In this document: in pieces, positions 1 to 5,940 of the stretch
How the letters are laid out: every line of letters begins with the position of its first letter
Numbering within the stretch: the stretch's first letter is position 1
Assembly (NCBI GenBank): GCA_025454075.1
Contig: JALOPD010000017.1
Coordinates: forward strand, 1-27,098
Length of the DNA stretch: 27,098 bases
Reading direction: 5' to 3'
Source of the DNA: Desulfobacterales bacterium
GTDB taxonomy: Bacteria; Desulfobacterota; Desulfobacteria; Desulfobacterales; UBA2174_A
Made by a program: the position numbers and the translations under genes
The notes under the pieces: model-generated
Seen by the model: only the letters and a program-made list of their open reading frames with translations
Database searches by the model: none
Told to the model about the DNA's origin: nothing

Positions 1-322
1 CCTTCTCGGCATATAAAATCGCATTGTCTGAGTCTTTTTTCACCCTGTATATTTGGCTCCATAATACATTGGGTGGATAATCGGGGTCGGCAGCCAAGGA
101 TTGCTGAGCGGCCTGCTCGGCTTGTTCAAAGACCTTTTCGGGTGTTTTGGTCATGCCAAAAACAATTTCGTCCATGTAGACCAGCCCCAACAACCTTGAG
201 CCTGAGCCCTTTTCAAGATCGGCGTTTTTATCCTGGTTGCGGCTATCGTTTTCATCGTGATAATGGAGGGAGGGCCGAGGAGGTAAAATTATGAACGAGA
301 TAAACGTAATGAAGCAATACAT
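1..322 (-). CDS. TPR-repeat protein fragment (adenylate-cyclase-associated TPR type), runs off the left edge
   Basis: The minus-strand frame is open from an ATG at 322 to the window edge with no stop. From about position 230 downward the translation looks like real protein: GLVYMDEIVFGMTKTPEK, then EQAEQAAQQSLAADPDY, then DSDNAILYAEK. This pattern (hydrophobic helix, FG-x-TKTPEK, A-rich helix ending in LAADPDYPP, next helix ending AILYAEK) resembles the TPR tails of bacterial adenylate/guanylate cyclase-like proteins. The first 30 or so codons from 322 are not convincing and lie opposite the ribosome-binding site and start of the next gene, so the true N-terminal part is probably lost at a rearrangement near 230-290. 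Function cannot be assigned beyond a TPR scaffold. Internal in-frame ATGs lie at 176 and 154. Confidence 0.5.
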   Translation of the reverse strand, partial: MYCFITFISFIILPPRPSLHYHDENDSRNQDKNADLEKGSGSRLLGLVYMDEIVFGMTKTPEKVFEQAEQAAQQSLAADPDYPPNVLWSQIYRVKKDSDNAILYAEK

Positions 323-536
323 CGCGGACAAATATAGTGCCGGCGATGCTGCGGCGCTGGACCGGCTTTCCCTGGTGCTGAACGAACTCCTGGCTGACCT
401 GACCCTCAAGCGTGCGCTAATGGCCGCACCGGAGCCAGCGCCGGAGGAAGAGCTTAAACTTGAAATGGAGGAACGCGACCGGCTGGACAAGGAGCTGCCG
501 GACCCGCACAAGGCACCGTGGAGGGCGAAACCATGA
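291..536 (+). CDS. Small hypothetical protein of the integrative element (81 aa)
   Basis: An 81-residue charged, mostly helical protein (NEINVMKQYIADKYSAGD start; glutamate-rich stretch EEELKLEMEERDRLDKEL near residues 52-69). I do not recognise it. The start is well supported: AGGAGG at 278-283 sits 7 bases before the ATG. Its stop overlaps the next ATG in an ATGA motif at 533-536, so it is translationally coupled to the next ORF. It is the first gene of a three-ORF cassette lying upstream of a broken integrase, typical of small accessory genes of phages or integrative elements. Confidence 0.6.
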   Translation: MNEINVMKQYIADKYSAGDAAALDRLSLVLNELLADLTLKRALMAAPEPAPEEELKLEMEERDRLDKELPDPHKAPWRAKP

Positions 537-769
537 AGGCGCTGGACATCATCGCACGGATACCGCACCGGAGCTGCAAGAGTCGGGATGAATTTCAGCG
601 GCGCGTCCATCGTGCGATCCGTGAGGCCGGGCACAAGCCCGTGCGGGCGCAATATAACCAGGCCGGCAACTGCACTATTTGCGGCGAGGCTGGCCGCTGC
701 CCTGGCTGGCACCTATCAACCGAAACCGAACACGCGGCGGCGACCTGCCGGGAGGGTGGTGAAACATGA
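533..769 (+). CDS. Small cysteine-containing hypothetical protein (78 aa)
   Basis: I place the start at ATG 533, which overlaps the previous stop (ATGA), rather than at an in-frame ATG at 518. The protein is basic in its N-terminal half (SRDEFQRRVHRAIREAGHKP) and then has CTICGEAGRCPGWH around residues 51-64. That Cys-x2-Cys...Cys...His spacing could bind zinc, though no known zinc-finger family is evident. Its own stop overlaps the next ATG at 766. It is probably a small DNA- or RNA-associated accessory protein of the element; that role is inference only. Confidence 0.55.
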   Translation: MKALDIIARIPHRSCKSRDEFQRRVHRAIREAGHKPVRAQYNQAGNCTICGEAGRCPGWHLSTETEHAAATCREGGET

Positions 770-963
770 CCGAGCTGAGCCAATACCACATCAAAAAAAT
801 CGCCGGCATCCTGGACGAGATCGAGCGCAAGATTACGGACGAGTGCGAAGGGCTTTCCGGCAAGATCTAGGCGCTCGGAGAAAAGATCGAGCGGCATCTG
901 TTGGAGGGTCACGCATCGGGCCGGCCGGCGCTCCGGGTGATTATAGGCGGCAAGAAGGATTGA
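766..963 (+). pseudogene. Third ORF of the cassette, interrupted by an in-frame amber codon
   Basis: The ATG at 766 overlaps the preceding stop (ATGA). The frame reads MTELSQYHIKKIAGILDEIE and on to GLSGKI, meets TAG at 868-870, then continues in the same frame as ALGEKIERHLLEGHASGRPA and ends IIGGKKD at TGA 961-963. Both halves read as plausible protein, charged helices with a continuous pattern (EGLSGKI-x-ALGEKIERHL). The TAG therefore looks like a CAG-to-TAG change in a 65-codon gene. As it stands, only 34 residues would be made unless the amber is read through. Nearby frameshifts in the integrase favour decay over recoding. Confidence 0.5.
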
Positions 964-1031
964 ACCATCAAGGGGTCGGATAGTAGCCTCACCAGAGGCC
1001 CAAGACAAGGCGATCGGCAACGGGTGAAGGG

Positions 1032-1154
1032 TTAGCAACCTGCGACGGCTATCAGAAACAGTCCGGCGGATAGTAAGCCAAGCGGTTGAGAATGGGAAAA
1101 GAAGCTGAACCCAATAATAGAAAGCAGGAAAATAAATAACATCAATGCTCTCAT
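1032..1154 (-). CDS. Possible two-helix membrane miniprotein (40 aa)
   Basis: A short minus-strand ORF from ATG 1154 to TAA 1032 encodes 40 residues: MRALMLFIFLLSIIGFSF, a short polar turn (FSHSQPLG), then LLSAGLFLIAVAGC. It has one basic residue at the N terminus, two hydrophobic helices and a C-terminal cysteine. A purine-rich AAGGGA lies about 6-11 bases before the ATG. It sits in the otherwise empty stretch between the small-gene cassette and the integrase. Miniproteins of this shape occur in mobile elements, but so short an ORF can arise by chance. The rest of 964-1348 holds only the hairpin at 1197-1226 and the integrase leader. Confidence 0.35.
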   Translation of the reverse strand: MRALMLFIFLLSIIGFSFFSHSQPLGLLSAGLFLIAVAGC

Positions 1155-1196
1155 CTTTTCATCCCTTGGACCATGTTGCTGACCTGTTTTGAAAAT

Positions 1197-1226
1197 CCCG
1201 AGCGGCCTGGAGAGGGACCGCTCGGG
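1197..1226. repeat. 9-bp perfect inverted repeat upstream of the integrase
   Basis: CCCGAGCGG at 1197-1205 pairs perfectly with CCGCTCGGG at 1218-1226 across a 12-base loop. On the plus strand no T-run follows, so it is not a clear terminator there. On the minus strand it is followed by ATTTTC, so a weak minus-strand terminator is possible. It lies about 120 bases before the integrase start and could also be an operator or recombination-related site. Confidence 0.45.
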
Positions 1227-1348
1227 TTAAGGAGGGAGTATAGGAGAACCGGGGCATAGCAGGCAGCGAACCCCGATGTTCTTAGGTTAGTATCTCAGAT
1301 TGGCCGATCAAATACTGTCAATCATGTATTTTTTAAGTAGGGGGGCTT

Positions 1349-2562
1349 ATGGCAATCCTGGCGCAATGTCCGATATGCAAGACGCGGCAACCTGTAGCAA
1401 ATAAGCGGTGCCGCTGCGGTGAGAACCTGGACAAAGCCAAAAAATCCGGCCGGGTCCGGTACTGGATCACATACTATTTGCCCGGCAACAAAATGAAATG
1501 GGAGCTATCCGGCGAGAGCCTGGACGATGCGCGGAGCCTTGAGGCGGACCAGCGGCTGCTGAAGAAATCCGGCAAGCTGCCCGAGCTCATGCGCGGATCA
1601 CGGTTGACCTTCAAGGGGCTTTCCGAATGGTACACCGGGCTTGAAAGCGTGAAGGCGCTTGCATCGGCGGACATTATCAAACTGAAGCTGGACAAATTCA
1701 ATGCCGAGTTTGGAAGCTGGCCGGTGAATAAGATCACGGCGGCGGACCTGAAAAACTTCCAGGCGAAGCTGCAAAACCAAGGATTGAAGCCCGGCACGGT
1801 GGACCAGGATTTAGGCAAGGTCAAGGCAATGGTCAACACGGCTTTCATCAATGGCAAGGTCGGCGCTGATTGTTTCCGGGCTTTCAAGGCGATCAAGAAA
1901 ACGCTGGTGAAGGGCTCCGATGTCCGGGATAGGGTGCTGACCGCTGAAGAGTTTGCGCGGCTCCTGAAGCACGCCGAAGGACACACAAAGGGCATCCTTA
2001 GCAATGGCCTATTTTACCGGAATGAGGCGCGGGGAAATCCTGGGGCTGACCTGGGACCGCGTGGACCTTCAGCGGCGCTTGATTTACCTGGAAGCCAAAC
2101 ACACGAAGGACAAGGAGCCCCGCAAGGTGCCTATCTGCGGGCCGCTGTTCAGGATGCTTCAGGAAATGCCCGGCAAGGTGGCGGAAAGCGGCAAGGCGCG
2201 GCACGTTTTCACATACAAGGGGAAATTCCCTGCAAGGCGACATCCGGGACGGCATCCGGCAGGCCTGCAAGCTGGCCGGCATTGAGTACGGCAGAAACAA
2301 GCGGGAGGGCTTCACGCTGCACGACCTGCGGCACGCCTTCACAACGAACCTGCGAAGGGCCGGGGTGCCGGAACGCGAGATAATGGCGATCACCGGCCAT
2401 AGCAGCCGAAGCACGTTTGACCGTTACTCGAAGGTGGATGAAGCGGACCTACATCGGGCGGTTGACCGGCCGGAGGTTTTTCCCGATTTCAATAGCCTTT
2501 TCAATAGCAAGGCCGAAAAAGAAAACCCGGCCGAAGCCGGGCTTTCACATATAACTACTTGA
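1349..2562 (+). pseudogene. Tyrosine recombinase (phage-type integrase), broken by two frameshifts
   Basis: Reading across three frames reconstructs a phage-type integrase of about 400 residues. The N terminus carries a small Cys motif (CPICKTRQP, then CRCGE), followed by a SAM-like core-binding domain. The catalytic residues survive but in different frames: Arg in TGMRRGEILGLTW, the Lys region EAKHTKDK, HDLRH (H-x-x-R), TGHSS, and the nucleophile Tyr in STFDRYSKV. An extra base near 2000 shifts GILS into AMAYFTG. A second extra base near 2223 shifts TYKGK into NSLQGDIRDG. The start follows a GGGGGG tract about 4 bases upstream. It would have catalysed integration at the adjacent tRNA-Leu 3' end, but is now inactive unless these are sequencing errors. 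Confidence 0.85.
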
Positions 2563-2571
2563 TTTTATTCT

Positions 2572-2632
2572 TGGTGCCCAAGGCCGGACTTGAACCGGCA
2601 CGGCTCTCGCCACTACCCCCTCAAGCTTGGGC
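2572..2632 (-). tRNA. Degenerate tRNA-Leu(GAG) lacking the D-arm region
   Basis: Read on the minus strand, the 5' acceptor GCCCAAG (2632-2626) pairs perfectly with CTTGGGC (2582-2576), followed by an encoded ACCA. The T arm is intact (GCCGGTTCAAGTCCGGC), a long class II variable arm is present, and the anticodon loop reads TTGAGGG, giving anticodon GAG. The acceptor is joined directly to the anticodon loop, so the D arm and 5' anticodon stem are missing; at 61 bases it is about 25 shorter than a normal tRNA-Leu. A tRNA-Leu(GAG) gene downstream of secG is a known arrangement (leuU in E. coli). The gene is both the likely attachment site and probably non-functional. Confidence 0.7.
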
Positions 2633-2658
2633 AAAGAGGGTGTTGACCAACGGCCGGG

Positions 2659-3024
2659 CTACTGGGCCTTGGCCGGCGCGTCGGGTTTGGTTTCGGTTGC
2701 GGCCGGCGCGGGTTCGCTGCCCGGGGCCGGCGGGGCTTCCGGGGCCTTGGTTTCCATGGCCGCCGGGGTGTCGGTGACGATCGAGCTTGACGGGCGCTGG
2801 CTCGTCATGTAGGCGAGGACCAACGAGGTCAGCATGAATACAACGGCCGCCACCGTCGTCGCCTTGCTCAGAAACGTGGAGGCGCCGGTGGTGCCGAACA
2901 GCGTGTTGCTGCCTCCGCCCCCGAACGCCGCGCCGATATCGGCTCCTTTCCCGGTTTGCAGGAGCACGATCATGATGAGCGCCACACACACAACCACATG
3001 AATGATGACCAGAAGAACTGTCAT
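2659..3024 (-). CDS. secG: Preprotein translocase subunit SecG
   Basis: SecG is the small third subunit of the SecYEG protein-conducting channel in the inner membrane and assists SecA-driven export. The 121-residue protein has the family layout: a first membrane helix at about residues 3-23 (VLLVIIHVVVCVALIMIVLL), the conserved QTGKGADIGAAFGGG cytoplasmic loop, the GTTGASTFLSKAT motif, and a second helix at about 52-72. It ends in a Pro/Ala/Glu-rich tail of some 45 residues, common in SecG of this group. It is last in the gapA-tpiA-secG run, separated from tpiA by 94 bases with a strong inverted repeat, and is followed by the damaged tRNA-Leu. Confidence 0.95.
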   Translation of the reverse strand: MTVLLVIIHVVVCVALIMIVLLQTGKGADIGAAFGGGGSNTLFGTTGASTFLSKATTVAAVVFMLTSLVLAYMTSQRPSSSIVTDTPAAMETKAPEAPPAPGSEPAPAATETKPDAPAKAQ

Positions 3025-3049
3025 AGGCCGACTGAAGCCACCTCTCTAA

Positions 3050-3113
3050 GCAGCTGTTTGAATACCGCACGTAACGCCGCCGCCGGGCCCGGCCCGGCGT
3101 TTTAAACAGCTGC
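3050..3113. repeat. Nested inverted repeat between tpiA and secG
   Basis: Outer arms GCAGCTGTTT (3050-3059) and AAACAGCTGC (3104-3113) are perfect 10-bp complements. Inside lies a second perfect hairpin, CGCCGGGC (3081-3088) and GCCCGGCG (3092-3099) with a 3-base loop, followed on the plus strand by TTTT. On the transcribed minus strand the inner hairpin is not followed by a T tract, so it does not look like a terminator of tpiA. It could stabilise or process the tpiA-secG transcript, or be a remnant of a small palindromic repeat. Confidence 0.6.
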
Positions 3114-3118
3114 CGTCG

Positions 3119-3871
3119 CTATTTGAATTTAACAATCTTGCTGAATGAGTCCGGGTTCAGGCTGGCGCCTCCCACCAGCGCACCGTCGATGTCCGCCATG
3201 GCCATGAGCTCGGAGGCATTTTCCGGTTTGACGCTCCCCCCGTAGAGAATTCGCACCGCCCCTGCCGGCCCCGCTCCGAAAAGCCCTTTGACCAGCGACC
3301 GGATGTAGGCGTGCGCCTCTTCGGCCTGCGCCGCGGTGGCCGTCTTGCCGGTGCCGATGGCCCAGACGGGCTCGTAGGCAATCACCAGTGAGCCCAGCTC
3401 ATCCGCAACAAAACTTTTTAATCCATCCTTGACCTGTTTGTCAAGAATAGAAAAGGTTTGCCCGGCCTCGCGCTGTTTCTCGCTTTCACCCACGCACATC
3501 ACCGGGATGAAACCCGCCGCGAGGGCCGCCCGGACCTTGCAGTTGACCGTGTCGTCGGTTTCCCCGAAAAATTGCCGGCGCTCGGAGTGGCCGATGATGA
3601 CGTAGCGGCAGCCGGCGGCGGTGAGCATCCGGGGAGACACCTGGCCGGTGAAGGCGCCCTCCACTTCCCAGAAGAGGTCCTGGGCGCCCAGGCCGACCTC
3701 GGTTCCCTTCAGCGCGGCGGCGACCGCTTCCAGCGCCGTGAAAGCCGGCGCGATCATGATGTCGCGCCCGGACACACCGGAAACCAGCGGCAGAAATCGC
3801 TTTACGAAGTCGACGGCTTCGGCCGAGGTTTTGTACATCTTCCAGTTGCCGGCGATAAGTGGTCTTCGCAA
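3119..3871 (-). CDS. tpiA: Triose-phosphate isomerase
   Basis: Interconverts dihydroxyacetone phosphate and glyceraldehyde 3-phosphate in glycolysis and gluconeogenesis, in the cytoplasm. The 250-residue length matches the family. Catalytic residues are visible: Lys11 in GNWKMYKT, His95 in IIGHSERRQFFGE, and Glu167 in IAYEPVWAIGTGKTAT, followed by the phosphate-binding ILYGGSVKPEN. The start is a TTG at 3871-3869, preceded by AAGGAGG 8 bases upstream. No better start exists, because GNWKM would otherwise lack its N-terminal strand. It lies 135 bases downstream of gapA, across two hairpins, where pgk is found in many bacteria. Confidence 0.96.
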   Translation of the reverse strand: MRRPLIAGNWKMYKTSAEAVDFVKRFLPLVSGVSGRDIMIAPAFTALEAVAAALKGTEVGLGAQDLFWEVEGAFTGQVSPRMLTAAGCRYVIIGHSERRQFFGETDDTVNCKVRAALAAGFIPVMCVGESEKQREAGQTFSILDKQVKDGLKSFVADELGSLVIAYEPVWAIGTGKTATAAQAEEAHAYIRSLVKGLFGAGPAGAVRILYGGSVKPENASELMAMADIDGALVGGASLNPDSFSKIVKFK

Positions 3872-3913
3872 CGTCGTTGCCTCCTTCTCGGCGGATGTTC
3901 AGAGATGTGTTTT

Positions 3914-3991
3914 GACCCACCGATGCTTCGGTGGTTGGGTCCCAGGGCGTTTGGGTTTTTGGTCTCCAAATACCGAGAGACCCAAACGCCC
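3914..3991. repeat. Two tandem hairpins in the gapA-tpiA gap
   Basis: The first dyad, 3914-3941, pairs GACCCACCGA with a TCGGTGGTTGGGTC arm (CCGA/TCGG core, outer GACCCA/TGGGTC, one bulge). The second has perfect 12-bp arms, GGGCGTTTGGGT at 3945-3956 and ACCCAAACGCCC at 3980-3991. No T tract follows on the minus strand, so these are unlikely to be plain terminators. They may act as RNA stabilisers or processing sites setting gapA versus tpiA levels, or be a small repetitive palindromic element. Confidence 0.6.
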
Positions 3992-4006
3992 AGACACCTC
4001 ATCCTG

Positions 4007-5011
4007 CTAAAGCTGCTCGCCCATCATCGCGGCCAAATCCACCATGCGCGTGGAGTAGCCGGTCTCGTTGTCGTACCACGCCAGCACTTTGACCATGTCG
4101 TCGATGACGTAGGTGTTGGGGGCGTCGACGATCGAGGAGAGGGCGCAGCCGTTGAAATCCACGGACACCAGCGGGGCCTCGCTGTAGCCGAGGATGCCCT
4201 TGAGCGCATCCGCGGACGCCTGCTTCAGGGCGGCGTTGACCTCGGACACGGTGACCCCCTTCTTGTCGATGGCCACCACCAGGTCGACGAGGGAGACGTT
4301 CGGGGTGGGCACGCGCACCGCCAGCCCGTTCAGCTTCCCGGCCAGCTCCGGCAGTACCAGGCCGACCGCCTTGGCGGCGCCGGTGGTGGTCGGCACCATG
4401 GAAAGCGCGGCCGACCGGGCCCGGCGCAGGTCCTTGTGGGGGAAGTCGAGCAGCCGCTGGTCCCCGGTGTAGGAGTGCACGGTCGTCATCAGGCCGTGTT
4501 TAATCTTGAAGTGCTCATGCAGAACCTTCGCCACCGGCGCCAGGCAGTTGGTGGTGCAGGAGGCGTTGGAGACGATGTGATGCTGGCCCGGGTCGTAGCG
4601 ATGGGAGTTGACGCCCATGACGATGGTGATGTCCGGGTTGGTGGCCGGGGCGGAGATGATGACCTTGCGGGCCCCGCCGGTGAGGTGCTTGGCCGCATCC
4701 TCGCGCTTGGTGAACAGCCCCGTGCATTCGGCGACGATGTCGACCCCGAGCGCCTTCCAGTCGATTTTTTCCGGGTCCCTCACGGACCGGATGGCCACGG
4801 CCTTGCCGCCGACGTCGATCGTGTCCCCCTTGGCGGATATGTCCATGTCCAGGGCGCCGTGCGCCGAGTCGTACTTCAAAAGGTGCGCCATGGTCTCGGC
4901 GTTCGTGAGGTCGTTGATCGCGACGATCTTCACCTTGGGGTTTTTCAACGCCGCCCGGAACAACAGCCGACCGATCCTGCCAAATCCGTTGATGCCGATC
5001 TTAATCGTCAT
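4007..5011 (-). CDS. gapA: Glyceraldehyde-3-phosphate dehydrogenase, type I
   Basis: Oxidises and phosphorylates glyceraldehyde 3-phosphate to 1,3-bisphosphoglycerate with NAD. The 334-residue protein begins TIKIGINGFGRIGRLLFRA (dinucleotide-binding fold), has Asp at INDLTN favouring NAD, the active-site Cys152 in SNASCTTNC, the HSYTGDQRLLD loop and the C-terminal WYDNETGYSTRMVDL. The open frame extends further upstream, but the real start is ATG 5011, with GGAGGAGG just before it. The rimI-like stop overlaps this ATG (ATGA), so the two are translationally coupled. The downstream neighbour is tpiA; no pgk lies between. Confidence 0.96.
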   Translation of the reverse strand: MTIKIGINGFGRIGRLLFRAALKNPKVKIVAINDLTNAETMAHLLKYDSAHGALDMDISAKGDTIDVGGKAVAIRSVRDPEKIDWKALGVDIVAECTGLFTKREDAAKHLTGGARKVIISAPATNPDITIVMGVNSHRYDPGQHHIVSNASCTTNCLAPVAKVLHEHFKIKHGLMTTVHSYTGDQRLLDFPHKDLRRARSAALSMVPTTTGAAKAVGLVLPELAGKLNGLAVRVPTPNVSLVDLVVAIDKKGVTVSEVNAALKQASADALKGILGYSEAPLVSVDFNGCALSSIVDAPNTYVIDDMVKVLAWYDNETGYSTRMVDLAAMMGEQL

Positions 5012-5481
5012 GGGTCCTCCTCCTTCATGTCCAGTTTCAAGATGAGCGCATCTTCCCGGCTGTCGGTGTAATACCCCGGGCGTGTGGCAATGACCTGAAA
5101 TCCGAAACGGCGGTAAAACGCGGCGGCTTCCGTATTCGAGGGCCTGACCTCCAGCAGAGCGGCCGTCACGCCCCGACGGCGGGCCCTGCGCAGGCATTCG
5201 CCGACGAGTTGGGAGCCGATCCCCTGCCGTCGCCACTCCGGGCTCACCGCGATCCGGTAAATGTGAACCTCGTCGGCGATCAACCGGTAGAAGAGGTAGG
5301 CGATCAGCGCTTCATCGCCGTCGCCGGCCGCCGCCCGGGCCACGAGGCCGCCGCCGTCCCGGCCGGCGAACTCACTCTCGAAGGACAACCGCCCCCACGG
5401 CCAGGCGAAGCAGCGGTTCTCGAGGGCCGCCAGCGCTTCGATATCGGTCCTCGTCGCGGGAGTGAGACGCCAGCGGGCCAA
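5008..5481 (-). CDS. rimI: GNAT N-acetyltransferase, RimI-like
   Basis: A GNAT-fold acetyltransferase of about 157 residues. The acetyl-CoA loop is VSPEWRRQGIGSQLV, followed by RARRRGVTAALLEVRPSNTEA and AAFYRRFGFQVIATRPGYYT, a C-terminal pattern close to RimI, which acetylates the N-terminal alanine of ribosomal protein S18. Other GNAT substrates are possible, so the name is tentative. I choose TTG 5481 as start: GGAG lies 6 bases upstream and the upstream gene stops at 5484. No ATG is available. Its stop overlaps the gapA start. It links the PTS/rapZ genes to gapA. Confidence 0.75.
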   Translation of the reverse strand: MARWRLTPATRTDIEALAALENRCFAWPWGRLSFESEFAGRDGGGLVARAAAGDGDEALIAYLFYRLIADEVHIYRIAVSPEWRRQGIGSQLVGECLRRARRRGVTAALLEVRPSNTEAAAFYRRFGFQVIATRPGYYTDSREDALILKLDMKEEDP

Positions 5482-5483
5482 CC

Positions 5484-5897
5484 TCAGCTCCGCTTGTTGC
5501 CCTTCAGGATGCTGCTGGCAAGGGTGATGCTTTTTCGCCCGAACGCCTCCAGGGAGGCGGCCAGCTCGCTGATCGGCATCTTGCCCCGGTGGTCCAGGGC
5601 CTGCACCAGCACCGGCAGGTTGACCCCCGAGAGCACCTCGACGCGGCCCTCCTCCAGAAAGGAGTAGCTGATGTTCGACGGCGTGCCGCCGAACATGTCG
5701 GTCAGGATCAGCACGCCCTGATCCTGGCTGACCTTCTTGATCCCGGCGGCCACTTTTTCCCGCAGCCGATCGACGTTCTGATTGAGATCGATGGAAACGG
5801 AGACGGCCCCCTGCGGGCGGCTGCCCAGAATGAACTCCGCGGCCTCGAGGAACGCTTCTCCCAGGCGGCTGTGCGTAACGACGACGATTCCGATCAT
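5484..5897 (-). CDS. PTS IIA component, mannose/fructose family (EIIA-Man)
   Basis: A 137-residue stand-alone EIIA of the mannose family. The fold signature is clear: IGIVVVTHSRLGEAFLEAAE with the phospho-acceptor His9, then GVLILTDMFGGTPSNIS, and VNLPVLVQAL. Family members accept phosphate from HPr. With no membrane IIC/IID genes here and with rapZ and ptsN as neighbours, this copy more likely works in a regulatory phosphorelay than in sugar import; that is inference. rimI-like follows directly, while rapZ lies 43 bases upstream. Confidence 0.88.
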   Translation of the reverse strand: MIGIVVVTHSRLGEAFLEAAEFILGSRPQGAVSVSIDLNQNVDRLREKVAAGIKKVSQDQGVLILTDMFGGTPSNISYSFLEEGRVEVLSGVNLPVLVQALDHRGKMPISELAASLEAFGRKSITLASSILKGNKRS

Positions 5898-5940
5898 GGT
5901 CTCTCTTCGCCCCTTCGGGCATCGGCGGTTCGGCGGCCCG

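Noticed and set aside
153..286. Plus-strand small membrane ORF (MPKTISSM, then a hydrophobic helix) needing an amber readthrough and a frameshift
   Set aside because: The opposite strand has an uninterrupted frame with TPR-like protein sequence over most of the same bases, which explains the signal without special events.
73..294. 73-codon plus-strand ORF overlapping the cassette start
   Set aside because: It runs antisense to the TPR-like frame, is rich in Arg/Pro without domain character, and lacks a ribosome-binding site.
3458..5071. Long plus-strand open frame over tpiA and gapA
   Set aside because: It is a high-GC antisense shadow of two unmistakable conserved enzymes, with His/Gly/Asp-rich composition typical of such frames.
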